From positions 1 through 22,416 of IMG/VR virus record IMGVR_UViG_3300046001_006770: a stretch of 22,416 nt of DNA; one strand, given 5' to 3'. Positions within the stretch are counted from its first letter, which is position 1; each line of letters starts with the position of its first letter. The DNA is from a virus. The notes beneath the pieces are model-generated. The model ran no database searches. It was not told the DNA's origin and saw only the letters and a program-made list of their open reading frames with translations. Made by a program: the position numbers and the translations under genes. Below are positions 1 to 7,606 of this stretch, one piece after another.

Positions 1-2025
1 ACTCCTTTATTTGTTGAAGAAAGATTCCAAACTTTATTGACTTATGGTTGGAGAAAAGGTTATATCAGAGGTTTAAGTTGTCAACTTACCGCTTTACCTG
101 ACGCAAGACAAGGATTTGACCCAACTAGTATTGCTTGGTATTTGGAAAGATATCAATCACCGGCGTCTCCGTGGGTTGTATCTGAACTTAGAGGTAGTAA
201 AGTATTTAACTTATTTAAGTTTACAACAATTGCTGACGGTGATGCGGCTAATACTGAAGTTAAAATATCAATTGCTAATATTTCATTTGGTAATGGTACT
301 TTTGATGTTATTGTTCGTGATTTCTTTGATTCGGATGCAAACCCTGTAGTTATTGAGAAATTTACAAACTGTTCAATGGACCCTAACCAAAATAACTTTA
401 TAGCGAAAAAAATAGGTACATTAAATGGTGAATACCAATTGAATTCAAAATACATAATGGTTGAGATTAATGAAGACGCACCAATTGACGCATTACCTTG
501 TGGTTTCTTAGGATACAACTTTAGAGAATATGCTGGTGTTAGACCTCCATTCCCAATTTACAAAACAAAATATGATTTCCCTGGTGAAGTTGTTTATAAT
601 CCTCCATTTGGTTTGGCATCAGGTGCCGATGATTTAATCAGAAGTGGTGGAGATAATGTTAGAAGAACTTACTTAGGTATTTCTGACACAATCGGTATTG
701 ATGTTGATTTTTATGGATACAAAGGTAAACAATTACCATTAGATATTTGTACTGACGTTACAGGTGAAGAATGGTTTTATAAAACAAGAGGTTTCCATAT
801 GGACATAAATGCGTCAGGTATTACAATTCCTGATTTGTTTACAACAAGTGGTACTCCTGAATTCTATGTAGGTTCAGCACCTTTCACATCAGACCCTGAT
901 TCGGAAACAAGTCCTTACTATCGTTTATTCGCACGTAAATTCTCATTACTATGTAGTGGTGGTTTTGACGGATGGGACATCTATAGAGAATATAGAACAA
1001 ATGGTGATAGATTCGTATTAGGTAGAAGTGGTTATTTAAGAGGAGCATGTCCTTCATTAAAATACCCTACGGCGAATGGTTGGGGAGCTTTCAAACAAAT
1101 TACAGTTGGTGATAACACTGTAGATTATGCGAATACCGACTATTACGCATACCTTTTAGGACAACAAACATTCTCAAATCCTGAAGCGGTTAATATTAAC
1201 GTGTTTGTAACACCTGGTATTGATTATTTAAATAACTCTGATTTAGCGGAAAGTGCAATCGACATGATTGAAAACGACAGAGCTGACTCATTGTATATTG
1301 TAACAACACCTGATTACAACTTGTTTACACCAACTGCGGGAGAATCTACGGATTTAATTTACCCACAAGAGGCGGTAGATAACTTAGAACAAACAGGAAT
1401 TGATTCGAACTACACCGCAACTTATTATCCTTGGGTGTTAACAAGAGATTCTGTGAATAATACACAAATTTACCTTCCAGCTACTGCCGAAGTTACAAGA
1501 AACTTAGCATTAACTGATAACATTGCATTCCCTTGGTTCGCGGCAGCGGGTTACACTCGTGGTATTGTAAACGCGATTAAAGCGAGAAAGAAACTAACTC
1601 AAGAAGATAGAGATACTCTATATAAAGGAAGAATCAACCCAATCGCAACTTTCTCAGATGTTGGAACTGTAATATGGGGTAACAAAACTCTTCAAATTAG
1701 AGAATCCGCTCTTGACAGAATTAACGTAAGAAGATTATTGTTACAAGCTCGTAAATTAATATCTGCGGTTTCAGTTAGATTGTTGTTTGAACAAAACGAT
1801 GATAAAGTGAGACAAGATTTCTTAGACGCGGTTAATCCTATCTTAGATGCTATCAGAAGAGATAGAGGTTTATACGATTTCCGTGTAACAGTTTCTTCAG
1901 ATACTGCTGATTTAGACAGAAATCAAATGACAGGTAAGATTTACATTAAACCAACACGTTCATTAGAATTTATAGATATCACATTCTATATTACTCCAAC
2001 AGGAGCATCTTTTGAAAACATCTAA
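1..2025 (+). CDS. 18: Contractile tail sheath protein, gp18-like (5' end outside window)
   Basis: The frame is open from base 1, so the gene begins upstream; 674 residues are visible. A TTG at base 37 is only an internal leucine. The protein polymerises around the tail tube and contracts during DNA injection. Numbering from base 1, I see YGWRKGYIRG (15-24), the sheath signature FDVIVRDFFDSDANPVV (101-117) followed by EKF and SMDP, and NVRRLLLQARKLI (575-587). The C-terminal 100 residues, ending in ITFYITPTG, match the conserved sheath domain that packs on the tube and links to neighbouring subunits. T4 gp18 has 659 residues, so this protein is at least slightly longer. A terminator lies 12 bases after the stop. 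The family call is confident; the full length cannot be known here. Confidence 0.93.
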   Translation, partial: TPLFVEERFQTLLTYGWRKGYIRGLSCQLTALPDARQGFDPTSIAWYLERYQSPASPWVVSELRGSKVFNLFKFTTIADGDAANTEVKISIANISFGNGTFDVIVRDFFDSDANPVVIEKFTNCSMDPNQNNFIAKKIGTLNGEYQLNSKYIMVEINEDAPIDALPCGFLGYNFREYAGVRPPFPIYKTKYDFPGEVVYNPPFGLASGADDLIRSGGDNVRRTYLGISDTIGIDVDFYGYKGKQLPLDICTDVTGEEWFYKTRGFHMDINASGITIPDLFTTSGTPEFYVGSAPFTSDPDSETSPYYRLFARKFSLLCSGGFDGWDIYREYRTNGDRFVLGRSGYLRGACPSLKYPTANGWGAFKQITVGDNTVDYANTDYYAYLLGQQTFSNPEAVNINVFVTPGIDYLNNSDLAESAIDMIENDRADSLYIVTTPDYNLFTPTAGESTDLIYPQEAVDNLEQTGIDSNYTATYYPWVLTRDSVNNTQIYLPATAEVTRNLALTDNIAFPWFAAAGYTRGIVNAIKARKKLTQEDRDTLYKGRINPIATFSDVGTVIWGNKTLQIRESALDRINVRRLLLQARKLISAVSVRLLFEQNDDKVRQDFLDAVNPILDAIRRDRGLYDFRVTVSSDTADLDRNQMTGKIYIKPTRSLEFIDITFYITPTGASFENI

Positions 2026-2036
2026 TAATTATAAAT

Positions 2037-2066
2037 GGGTGGGAGAACAAAACTCTCACCCTTTTT
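2037..2066 (+). terminator. Rho-independent terminator after the sheath gene
   Basis: A 9-bp stem pairs GGGTGGGAG (2037-2045) with CTCTCACCC (2053-2061), with one G-U pair and a 7-base loop. A run of five T follows (2062-2066). It lies between the sheath stop and the HAD-like gene, so it probably limits read-through of the abundant sheath transcript. The next ATG begins only 7 bases after the T run, so that gene depends on read-through or on RNA starting further upstream. Confidence 0.85.
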
Positions 2067-2072
2067 AGCCAA

Positions 2073-2882
2073 ATGAAAAACGAATTTAAAGAAGGAATAT
2101 CAGAAACAAGTACCCCAGACATGAAGTATTACGCTTTTGATTGGGATGACAACATCATGATGATGCCAACAAAACTTATCTTAAAAGATGAAAATGGTGA
2201 TGATGTTTTAATGTCAACTGAAGATTTTGCAACTTATAGAAGTAAAATTGGAAAAGAACCTTTTAAATATAAAGGAAAAATGGTTGTTGACTATTCTAAA
2301 GAGCCATTTATGAACTTTACAGTTAAAGGGGACAAACAATTTTTAATTGACTCAATGGTTGCTAAACCAGGTCCCGCATGGCCTGATTTTGTAGAAGCGA
2401 TTAATGGAGGGTCAATTTTTTCAATTATTACCGCTAGAGGACACACACCTTCAATTATGAAAGAAGCTTGTTATAACCTTATTATTTCAAATCATAATGG
2501 TCTCAATTCAAATGAGTTAGTTAAAAATTTAGAAAAATATAGAAATTTAGCTGACGAAGAAATTCTTCCAAAAAAAGAAATGATTAGGGAATATTTGGAT
2601 TTGTGTAGGTTTTATCCTGTCTCATACGGAGAAGGAAGTGCCGCAAGTCCTGAACAAGGAAAAATAAATGCTTTAAGGGAGTTTATTAACTATGTAAAAG
2701 AAATGGGAAATAACCTTCATAAAAAAGCGTTCTTAAAAAATAAAGTTAGTAATACATTTACACCTTTAGTAGGTTTTTCAGATGATGATTTAAAGAATTT
2801 AGAAAAAATTAAAGGACATTTTGGAAAAACACCAGAATTAAAAATGTATTCAACACATGGAGGTAGTAAAAAGCCTTATTAA
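2073..2882 (+). CDS. HAD-superfamily phosphatase-like protein (269 aa)
   Basis: The protein shows the main HAD-fold motifs. Motif I is FDWDD with D23 and D25 as the DxD nucleophile and acid/base pair. Motif II is ITARG with T120. Motif IV is GFSDDD with D237-D239 as the Mg2+ site. An insertion of roughly 90 residues between motifs I and II could form a cap. HAD enzymes of this type remove phosphate from small molecules, nucleotides or nucleic acid ends; the substrate here cannot be told from sequence. The gene sits between sheath and tube, an unusual place for an enzyme. The start is the first ATG after the terminator and has no Shine-Dalgarno; a second ATG at residue 17, just before the fold begins, is possible. 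HAD fold is likely, catalytic activity is inferred from the intact aspartates, and a structural role is not excluded. Confidence 0.75.
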   Translation: MKNEFKEGISETSTPDMKYYAFDWDDNIMMMPTKLILKDENGDDVLMSTEDFATYRSKIGKEPFKYKGKMVVDYSKEPFMNFTVKGDKQFLIDSMVAKPGPAWPDFVEAINGGSIFSIITARGHTPSIMKEACYNLIISNHNGLNSNELVKNLEKYRNLADEEILPKKEMIREYLDLCRFYPVSYGEGSAASPEQGKINALREFINYVKEMGNNLHKKAFLKNKVSNTFTPLVGFSDDDLKNLEKIKGHFGKTPELKMYSTHGGSKKPY

Positions 2883-2943
2883 TATAATACTTATAACTGG
2901 ATTTTAACTTAAAATAAATCAAAGTAAAGAGAAAAAGTTTAAG

Positions 2944-2958
2944 TTGATATATTTATAA
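2944..2958 (+). promoter_or_regulatory. Candidate phage late-promoter element TTGATATATTTATAA
   Basis: This 15-base string lies in the 114-base gap before the tail tube gene and is repeated exactly at 19688-19702 before another gene. Its core TATTTATA also occurs before the 1645-aa gene (7585-7592), with near matches at 5521 and 3525. Here the core begins 47 bases before the ATG. The gap holds no other gene and no convincing terminator. Promoter function is inferred from recurrence and position only. Confidence 0.4.
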
Positions 2959-2996
2959 AATATAAAACAAAATAAAAATTAAAAAAATACAATACA

Positions 2997-3485
2997 ATGG
3001 CTGATTTATTAATGAAAATGCCCATACCCTACGAACCAAAAAGACAGAATCGATTTATTATGAGATTTCCTTCTACGTTGGGTATTAATGAATGGTTTGT
3101 TGAAACTGCCGCAAGACCCTCTTTAACAGTTAATGCGACTGAAATACCTTTCCTAAATACTTCAACTTATGTTGCGGGAAGATTTAAATGGAATCCAATT
3201 AGTGTGAAATTCCGTGACCCTATCGGACCATCTGCGTCTCAGGCTCTTATGGAGTGGGTACGTTTATGTGCTGAATCGGTAACAGGTCGTATGGGTTATG
3301 CTGCGGGTTATAAAAAGAATGTTGACCTTGAAATGTTAGACCCAACAGGTGTTGTTGTGGAAAAATGGATTATCGAAGGAGCATTTTTAACTTCAGTTAA
3401 CTTTGACTCTTTGGGATACACAACTGACGGTTTAGCGACTATTACAACCTCACTTCAAATGGACCGTTGTATACTCGTGTATTAG
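2997..3485 (+). CDS. 19: Tail tube protein, gp19-like
   Basis: At 162 residues the protein is almost the same length as T4 gp19 (163). The opening IPYEPKRQNRFIMRFP, then WFVETAARPSL, FKWNPISVKFRDPIGPS (62-78), ALMEWVRLCAES, and the ending GLATITTSLQMDRCILVY fit the beta-sandwich tube subunit that stacks as hexameric rings inside the sheath. The ATG at 2997 has no Shine-Dalgarno but an A-rich leader. In T4 the sheath and tube genes are adjacent; here a HAD-like gene separates them. A hairpin and an endonuclease gene follow at once. The tail end of this gene is the likely target region of that endonuclease. Confidence 0.9.
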   Translation: MADLLMKMPIPYEPKRQNRFIMRFPSTLGINEWFVETAARPSLTVNATEIPFLNTSTYVAGRFKWNPISVKFRDPIGPSASQALMEWVRLCAESVTGRMGYAAGYKKNVDLEMLDPTGVVVEKWIIEGAFLTSVNFDSLGYTTDGLATITTSLQMDRCILVY

Positions 3486-3515
3486 AATACATCTGTCCAT
3501 TTACAATATTGTTAT

Positions 3516-3543
3516 ATTCCCATATATTTATTTATATGGGAAT
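3516..3543 (+). promoter_or_regulatory. Perfect hairpin covering the endonuclease start codon, possible terminator
   Basis: ATTCCCATAT (3516-3525) pairs perfectly with ATATGGGAAT (3534-3543) around an 8-base loop, and Ts continue to 3547. The endonuclease ATG (3536-3538) lies inside the 3' arm. Two roles are possible and compatible: a terminator for tail tube mRNA, and a structure that hides the start codon in read-through RNA. The loop and arms include TATTTATT, close to the candidate late-promoter core, so a transcript starting here would lack the 5' arm. The pairing is directly visible; the function is inferred. Confidence 0.65.
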
Positions 3544-4444
3544 TTTTATTTGTAAAATATGTCAAAAAGAATTTGAAAATTTAAAATCTTTAAGTTCTCA
3601 CTCATACCAAAAACATGAAGTTATCCCCGAGAAAATATATACAGATTATTTTTTGAATGGGGAAATACCTTCTTGTGGTTGTGGGTGCGGTGAAAAACCT
3701 TCTTTTATTTCTATAAATAAAGGATTTAATAAGTTTGTTTTATCACATCATAATAGAGTTCCGGGAAAAAATAATTTTCATAAAAATCCTGAAACACATC
3801 AGAAGGCTATTGAAACCCAAAAGAAAAATTGGAAATTAGGTAAGTATAAAGGTTGGTGGGAAGATAAAAGTCCTGAAACAATTAAAAAAATTGATGGTAT
3901 AAAAGAAAAATTAAAAAACGACAAAAATAGGGGTAAAAAAATTTCAGATAAATTAAAAGGTATTCCTAAAACAGAACAATCTAAGAAAAAATTATCAGAA
4001 TCACAAAAGAAAAGATATAGAGATAATCCACAATTAAAAGTTAATCAATCTATTTTTAGATTAAAATGGATGAGAGAAAATTCCAAAGTTAAAACATCTA
4101 AACTTGAAAATAGATTCATGACTATTCTTAATGAAATGGGGTTAAAACAAAATGTTGACTACATTCATAATTATTTGATTATAAATATCAAAACTTTTTT
4201 TGATTTTTATATACCTTCAAAAAAAATTATAATAGAAACTGATGGTGATTTTTATCATTGTAACCCAAATAGTGATTATAGTGAAGTTAAATATGATATA
4301 CAGAAAAAAAATATCACGAATGATAAAAGAAAAAATACTTGGTGTAAAAACCACAACATTCAATTAATTAGGTATTGGGAAAAAGATATTAATGAAAGAC
4401 CCGAGTGGGTTATAAACGATTTAAAAAACAAATTAAATTTATAA
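3536..4444 (+). CDS. Free-standing homing endonuclease with zinc finger and Vsr/EDxHD-like nuclease domain
   Basis: The start chosen is ATG 3536, giving 302 residues; the frame extends upstream only into the tube gene through a TTG. A C2H2 finger (C6, C9, H22, H27) is followed by a Cys cluster (C47, C49, C51). A Lys-rich middle has a NUMOD3-like DNA-binding segment around 133-165 (GKKISDKLKG and SQKKRYRDN). The C-terminal nuclease region shows FFDFYIP (D223), then ETDGDFYH (E234, D236, H241), then NDKRK (D263) and IQLIRYWEKDI, the layout of Vsr-like/EDxHD homing nucleases such as I-Bth0305I. Such enzymes cut phage genomes lacking the insertion and spread the gene by recombination. It sits between two tail genes, appears more A-rich than they are, and its start codon is in a hairpin. 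Homing role is confident; the subclass is less sure. Confidence 0.85.
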   Translation: MGIFICKICQKEFENLKSLSSHSYQKHEVIPEKIYTDYFLNGEIPSCGCGCGEKPSFISINKGFNKFVLSHHNRVPGKNNFHKNPETHQKAIETQKKNWKLGKYKGWWEDKSPETIKKIDGIKEKLKNDKNRGKKISDKLKGIPKTEQSKKKLSESQKKRYRDNPQLKVNQSIFRLKWMRENSKVKTSKLENRFMTILNEMGLKQNVDYIHNYLIINIKTFFDFYIPSKKIIIETDGDFYHCNPNSDYSEVKYDIQKKNITNDKRKNTWCKNHNIQLIRYWEKDINERPEWVINDLKNKLNL

Positions 4445-4445
4445 T

Positions 4446-4574
4446 ATGGAAAATGAAAACATAACAGGATATACATGTACTACTTGTGGTAAAGTATTTG
4501 AAACAAAAGAAGAATTTGACAATCGTCACAAAAAAAAGAAAAATAAAAAAGACCAAAGTAAAAATAAAGATTGA
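4446..4574 (+). CDS. Small zinc-finger-like protein (42 aa)
   Basis: This short frame begins one base after the endonuclease stop (TAATATG) and encodes 42 residues. It has YTCTTCGKVFETKEEFDNRH, with C11, C14, F18 and H28 in C2H2-finger spacing, but the second His is missing and a Lys-rich tail follows (residues 29-41). It resembles the finger at the N-terminus of the upstream endonuclease (CKICQKEF), which suggests shared origin or a DNA-binding accessory. It may be cotranslated with the endonuclease. It could also be a stand-alone zinc ribbon fragment. The frame and spacing are directly visible; expression is unproven. Confidence 0.55.
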   Translation: MENENITGYTCTTCGKVFETKEEFDNRHKKKKNKKDQSKNKD

Positions 4575-4611
4575 TTTTTATTAAAAAAAAATTATTTTTA
4601 AAATAAAAACC

Positions 4612-5370
4612 ATGGAACAAGATATAATTAAAGCCGGACAAGAAAATTTCACATTACCACACGACGTAGTCCAACTACCAACTGGAGGAGTATTTTATAA
4701 AAATAAGAAACGTCACGTTAAGGTAGGTTATTTAACCGCCAACGATGAAAACGTACTTATAGGTTCAATACAACAAGGAAGAGAAAATTTAGTATTGTCC
4801 TTATTAAGAAATAAATTATATGAACCTGATTTAAAACCTGAAGATTTATTAGATAAAGACGTTGAAGCAATATTAATTTTTTTAAGAAACACATCTTTTG
4901 GTCCTGAATATAATTTTAAATTAACTGACCCAAACACAACAAAACAATTTGATTCATCAATATTATTAGATGAATTAAATATTAAACAAGGAACAGTACC
5001 ACCTAACGAAGATGGAACATTTACAACCGTTCTTCCTAAAACAAACGCAAAAGTTAAGTTAAAACCACTTACCTTTGGGGATACTATTGAAATAGAAAAA
5101 ATGTCTGAAAATTATCCTGCGGGAAGAGTGGCTCCAAAAGTATCTTGGAGATTAAATAAACAAATTGTTGAACTTAATGATAGCTCAGACAGAGGTCAAA
5201 TCTCAATGTTTATTGAAACTCTACCAATCATGGACTCAAAATACATTAGAACTTTTTTAAACGAAAACGTACCATCACTTGACTTAAACAAAAAAGTATA
5301 TGCCCCTTCAGGAGAAGTAGTTGACGTTGATGTTAACTTTGGGGTTGACTTTTTTCGTCCTTTCTTCTGA
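4612..5370 (+). CDS. 26: Baseplate hub assembly protein, gp26-like (T4_baseplate family)
   Basis: The 252-residue protein opens with LPTGGVFYKNKKRHVKVGYL (22-41) and continues with TANDENVL, LLDKDVEAILIFLRNTSFGP and EYNFKL, then a second half with VKLKPLTFGDTIEIEKM. This is the plan of the gp26-type family: a short N-terminal platform strand, a helical region that counts assembly intermediates, and a repeated beta module. Many relatives carry a CPxC pair after the EY(K/N)F strand; here it is replaced by DPNTTK, so no metal site is visible. In T4, gp26 takes part in hub assembly. The gene overlaps the following gp51-like frame by 41 bases. It starts at an ATG after an A-rich leader without Shine-Dalgarno. 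Confidence 0.7.
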   Translation: MEQDIIKAGQENFTLPHDVVQLPTGGVFYKNKKRHVKVGYLTANDENVLIGSIQQGRENLVLSLLRNKLYEPDLKPEDLLDKDVEAILIFLRNTSFGPEYNFKLTDPNTTKQFDSSILLDELNIKQGTVPPNEDGTFTTVLPKTNAKVKLKPLTFGDTIEIEKMSENYPAGRVAPKVSWRLNKQIVELNDSSDRGQISMFIETLPIMDSKYIRTFLNENVPSLDLNKKVYAPSGEVVDVDVNFGVDFFRPFF

Positions 5371-5512
5371 TTATAGACAAACTTTACTTGAAGAATATTA
5401 TTTCTTGGCAAAATTTATCAGAATATCTTATTCTGATTTTTTTGTCATGCCAACTTATGCAAGAAAACACTTGATTAACCGAATTATTGAGGATAATACA
5501 CCAAAAAAATAA
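5330..5512 (+). CDS. 51: Small baseplate hub assembly protein, gp51-like
   Basis: A 60-residue product is read in the +1 frame relative to the gp26-like gene. The segment YRQTLLEEYYFLAKFIRIS followed by YSDFFVMPTYARKHLINRII fits the short T4-like gp51-type family, which shows an LVKYG-like helix, then an MPxYxRxxxIxKI helix. The frame is open further upstream through TTG codons at 5321 and 5327; ATG 5330 is the best start. The conserved part begins only at about residue 16, near the gp26 stop, so the first 15 residues translate the overlap. Alternatives are translational coupling, or a +1 frameshift giving a gp26-gp51 fusion. In T4, gp51 acts catalytically in hub assembly and is not a major virion part. 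Confidence 0.6.
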   Translation: MLTLGLTFFVLSSDYRQTLLEEYYFLAKFIRISYSDFFVMPTYARKHLINRIIEDNTPKK

Positions 5513-5518
5513 ATAAAG

Positions 5519-5530
5519 AATATTTATTAA
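5519..5530 (+). promoter_or_regulatory. Weak candidate late-promoter element (AATATTTATTAA)
   Basis: The 32-base gap before the tape measure gene contains TATTTATT, one base different from the TATTTATA core at 2950, 7585 and 19694. It begins 24 bases before the ATG, close to the 22 bases seen for two of the other sites. In such an AT-rich gap a chance match is quite possible. Confidence 0.25.
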
Positions 5531-5544
5531 TTAAAGTAATATAA

Positions 5545-7566
5545 ATGTTTCAAGAAGGAACAAATCCATCACAACAATCAAGTCCTTTACAACCCGCAGA
5601 TTTAACGAGTTTAGATAAAATTGCCGCGGCTTTAAGTAAAGCGACATTATCAAATTTAGATTTTTTAAAAGGACTTCAAGAAATTGAAACGAGGTCTTTT
5701 GGTATCGCTAAAAATTTTGGTTTAACTAAATCTGAAATTGACAATATTACAAAGGCGACCGTAACCGCAACTGAAGTTTTAATACAATATGGTGCATCCC
5801 AAGATACTGCATATAAACAACAATTAGAAATTGGAAAAGTATTAGGAAGAAACTTAATTTTAGGTACTGAAGCACAAAAAGATTTATTTTTTGCGTCACA
5901 AACTTCAGGACAAGCGGCGGATAAAATTGCGGGGTCTTTTAAAAATGCGGGATTTTCATTGTACGATACAGGAAAACAAATGAATACTGTAGTAAATACT
6001 GCTAGAGAAATAGGAGTAAACGCCACAATAGTTAGTGAAAAAGTTTTACAAAACACATCATTACTTAACAAATATAACTTCCAAGGAGGTGTTGAAGGAT
6101 TGGCCAAAATGGCGGCAAATGCTGCCGCTCTCAGAATAGATATGGGGGATACTCTCAAATTTGCGGAAAAAGTTTATAGTCCTGAAGGAGCTATTGAGGC
6201 GGCGGCCGCGTTACAAAGACTTGGTGTTGCACAAAGTGATTTATTAGACCCTTTAAAACTATTAGATTTAGCTGAGAATGACCCTACAGAGTTACAAAAT
6301 CAAATTGCGGAAATGTCAAAACAATTTGTGAAACTCAACAAAGACGGTAACTTTGAAATACTTCCCGGAGCTAAAAAACAATTAAGAGAAATTGAACAAG
6401 TCCTTGGATTTGGTGCTGGAGAACTTTCTAAGATGGCGTTAAGTTCTGCCGAACTTGATACCAAACTTTCAAAAATCAAATTTCCCGATTTTGCAACTGA
6501 AGAACAAAAGAAATTACTTGCAAATATTACAGAAATGAAAGACGGACAACTTCAAATTAACGTTAATGGTGAAATGGAGGATGTGGCTAAGGTACTTGAA
6601 AAAAATTCAACTGAGGAACAATTTAAAAAATTATTAGAACAAGGTGAAAAAAAGGAACCTCAAGATTTAGTAAAACTACAACTTTCATCAACAGATAATT
6701 TAAGAATTTCTATAGAAAAACTAACAAACGTACTACCAAGGGCTTTAGCAAAAACTTCTGGAGGGGCGGCGTTGTTAGATATATCTGTAAAATCAATGGA
6801 ATCTATGGCAGCTTTACTTGAAAAAGGGATTAATAAAGCAAAAGATAACTTAATTCCTGGTATGAGTGATATTGCGGTAACACTTGATAAAACTCTTACA
6901 AGTTTATTTAATCAAAAAGATTACACCGGGGTACTTAGTAAGACTGCAAGTGTGTTTGGTGAAATTGGTGGTATATTAAGTACTAACTTTAAAGAACCTC
7001 TTACTAAACTAGGAGAATCGTTTACTAATGTTTTTTCAGCACTTACTAGTGCTAATGTAAGTACCTATAATTTTACAACATCGATTACAAATGCTAAAAC
7101 GGCGGTTGATAATCTTATAAAGGCCTTTGAAACTCCAAACATTTCATTGACCGAGAGTTTAGAAAGAATAAAACAAAGCGCACAAGATACTATAATTACA
7201 CCTAATGGAGAAATAGAATTACTACCTCAAGATACAATTATTGCTGGAACGGGATTAGAATTTATAAGAGATTTAATAAAATCACCAATCCAACCAAAAG
7301 CGATTGAAAATATTAAAAATATGGGAGTTGACCCAATTGAAGTCATGAAAATGGTTAAGAATGAAATTACATCAACCACTAAAACCCCATCAGAAGTAAC
7401 AGTTAATTTTAAAATGTCATTGGATGTTTCGGGAAGTAATGCGGCGTCGATAGATACAAATAAATTAATGATGGTTTTGAATGACCAAGGAGTTAAAGAA
7501 AAAATTATACAAGTGACAAAAGAAGCTCTAACAGAAAGAGGGCAAAAGATTCTATATCCAAGTTAA
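5545..7566 (+). CDS. 29: Tail tape measure protein (gp29 role)
   Basis: The 673-residue protein is almost entirely helical in character, with Ala-, Leu- and Lys-rich stretches, no Cys, and no clear membrane span. It lies between hub assembly genes and the large baseplate genes, where T4-like phages place the tape measure. The N-terminal 250 residues contain repeated short helices (GIAKNFGLTKSEIDNI, VVNTAREIGVNATIVSEKVL, LAKMAANAAALRIDMGDTLK), typical of tape measures. The C-terminus changes to a beta-like segment (VTVNFKMSLDVSG) and a final helix. Using the usual rule of about 0.15 nm of tail per residue, it would specify a tail near 100 nm, similar to T4, whose gp29 has 590 residues. Function rests on composition, length and context more than on a sharp motif. 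Confidence 0.72.
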   Translation: MFQEGTNPSQQSSPLQPADLTSLDKIAAALSKATLSNLDFLKGLQEIETRSFGIAKNFGLTKSEIDNITKATVTATEVLIQYGASQDTAYKQQLEIGKVLGRNLILGTEAQKDLFFASQTSGQAADKIAGSFKNAGFSLYDTGKQMNTVVNTAREIGVNATIVSEKVLQNTSLLNKYNFQGGVEGLAKMAANAAALRIDMGDTLKFAEKVYSPEGAIEAAAALQRLGVAQSDLLDPLKLLDLAENDPTELQNQIAEMSKQFVKLNKDGNFEILPGAKKQLREIEQVLGFGAGELSKMALSSAELDTKLSKIKFPDFATEEQKKLLANITEMKDGQLQINVNGEMEDVAKVLEKNSTEEQFKKLLEQGEKKEPQDLVKLQLSSTDNLRISIEKLTNVLPRALAKTSGGAALLDISVKSMESMAALLEKGINKAKDNLIPGMSDIAVTLDKTLTSLFNQKDYTGVLSKTASVFGEIGGILSTNFKEPLTKLGESFTNVFSALTSANVSTYNFTTSITNAKTAVDNLIKAFETPNISLTESLERIKQSAQDTIITPNGEIELLPQDTIIAGTGLEFIRDLIKSPIQPKAIENIKNMGVDPIEVMKMVKNEITSTTKTPSEVTVNFKMSLDVSGSNAASIDTNKLMMVLNDQGVKEKIIQVTKEALTERGQKILYPS

Positions 7567-7583
7567 AAAAATTTTCATTTTAT

Positions 7584-7596
7584 CTATTTATATATA
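7584..7596 (+). promoter_or_regulatory. Candidate late-promoter element (CTATTTATATATA)
   Basis: The 40-base gap between tape measure and the 1645-aa gene contains the exact core TATTTATA at 7585-7592. It begins 22 bases before the ATG, the same distance as the core at 19694. No terminator is visible in the gap, so the element would add to read-through transcription. Promoter function is inferred. Confidence 0.35.
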
Positions 7597-7606
7597 AAAA
7601 AAAGAA

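Noticed and set aside
37-39. TTG as the start of the sheath gene
   Set aside because: The same frame is open to base 1 and reads TPLFVEERFQTLL before it, so the gene continues upstream of the window.
153-518. Reverse-strand open frame of 121 codons inside the sheath gene
   Set aside because: Antisense shadow of a strongly conserved gene.
2028-2036. TATAAATG resembling the T4 late promoter TATAAATA
   Set aside because: It sits directly against the terminator stem, where a transcript start would make little sense, and lacks an exact match.
2906-2945. Inverted repeat AACTTAAA / TTTAAGTT before the tail tube gene
   Set aside because: Only 8 A/T-rich base pairs with a 24-base loop and no T run; expected by chance in this composition.
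3467-3535. Upstream TTG start for the endonuclease inside the tail tube gene
   Set aside because: It would translate the tube gene's end and the hairpin in another frame; ATG 3536 directly precedes the zinc finger.
5676-6158. Reverse-strand open frame of 160 codons
   Set aside because: It lies wholly inside the tape measure gene, shows no recognisable domain, and all other genes are on the + strand.
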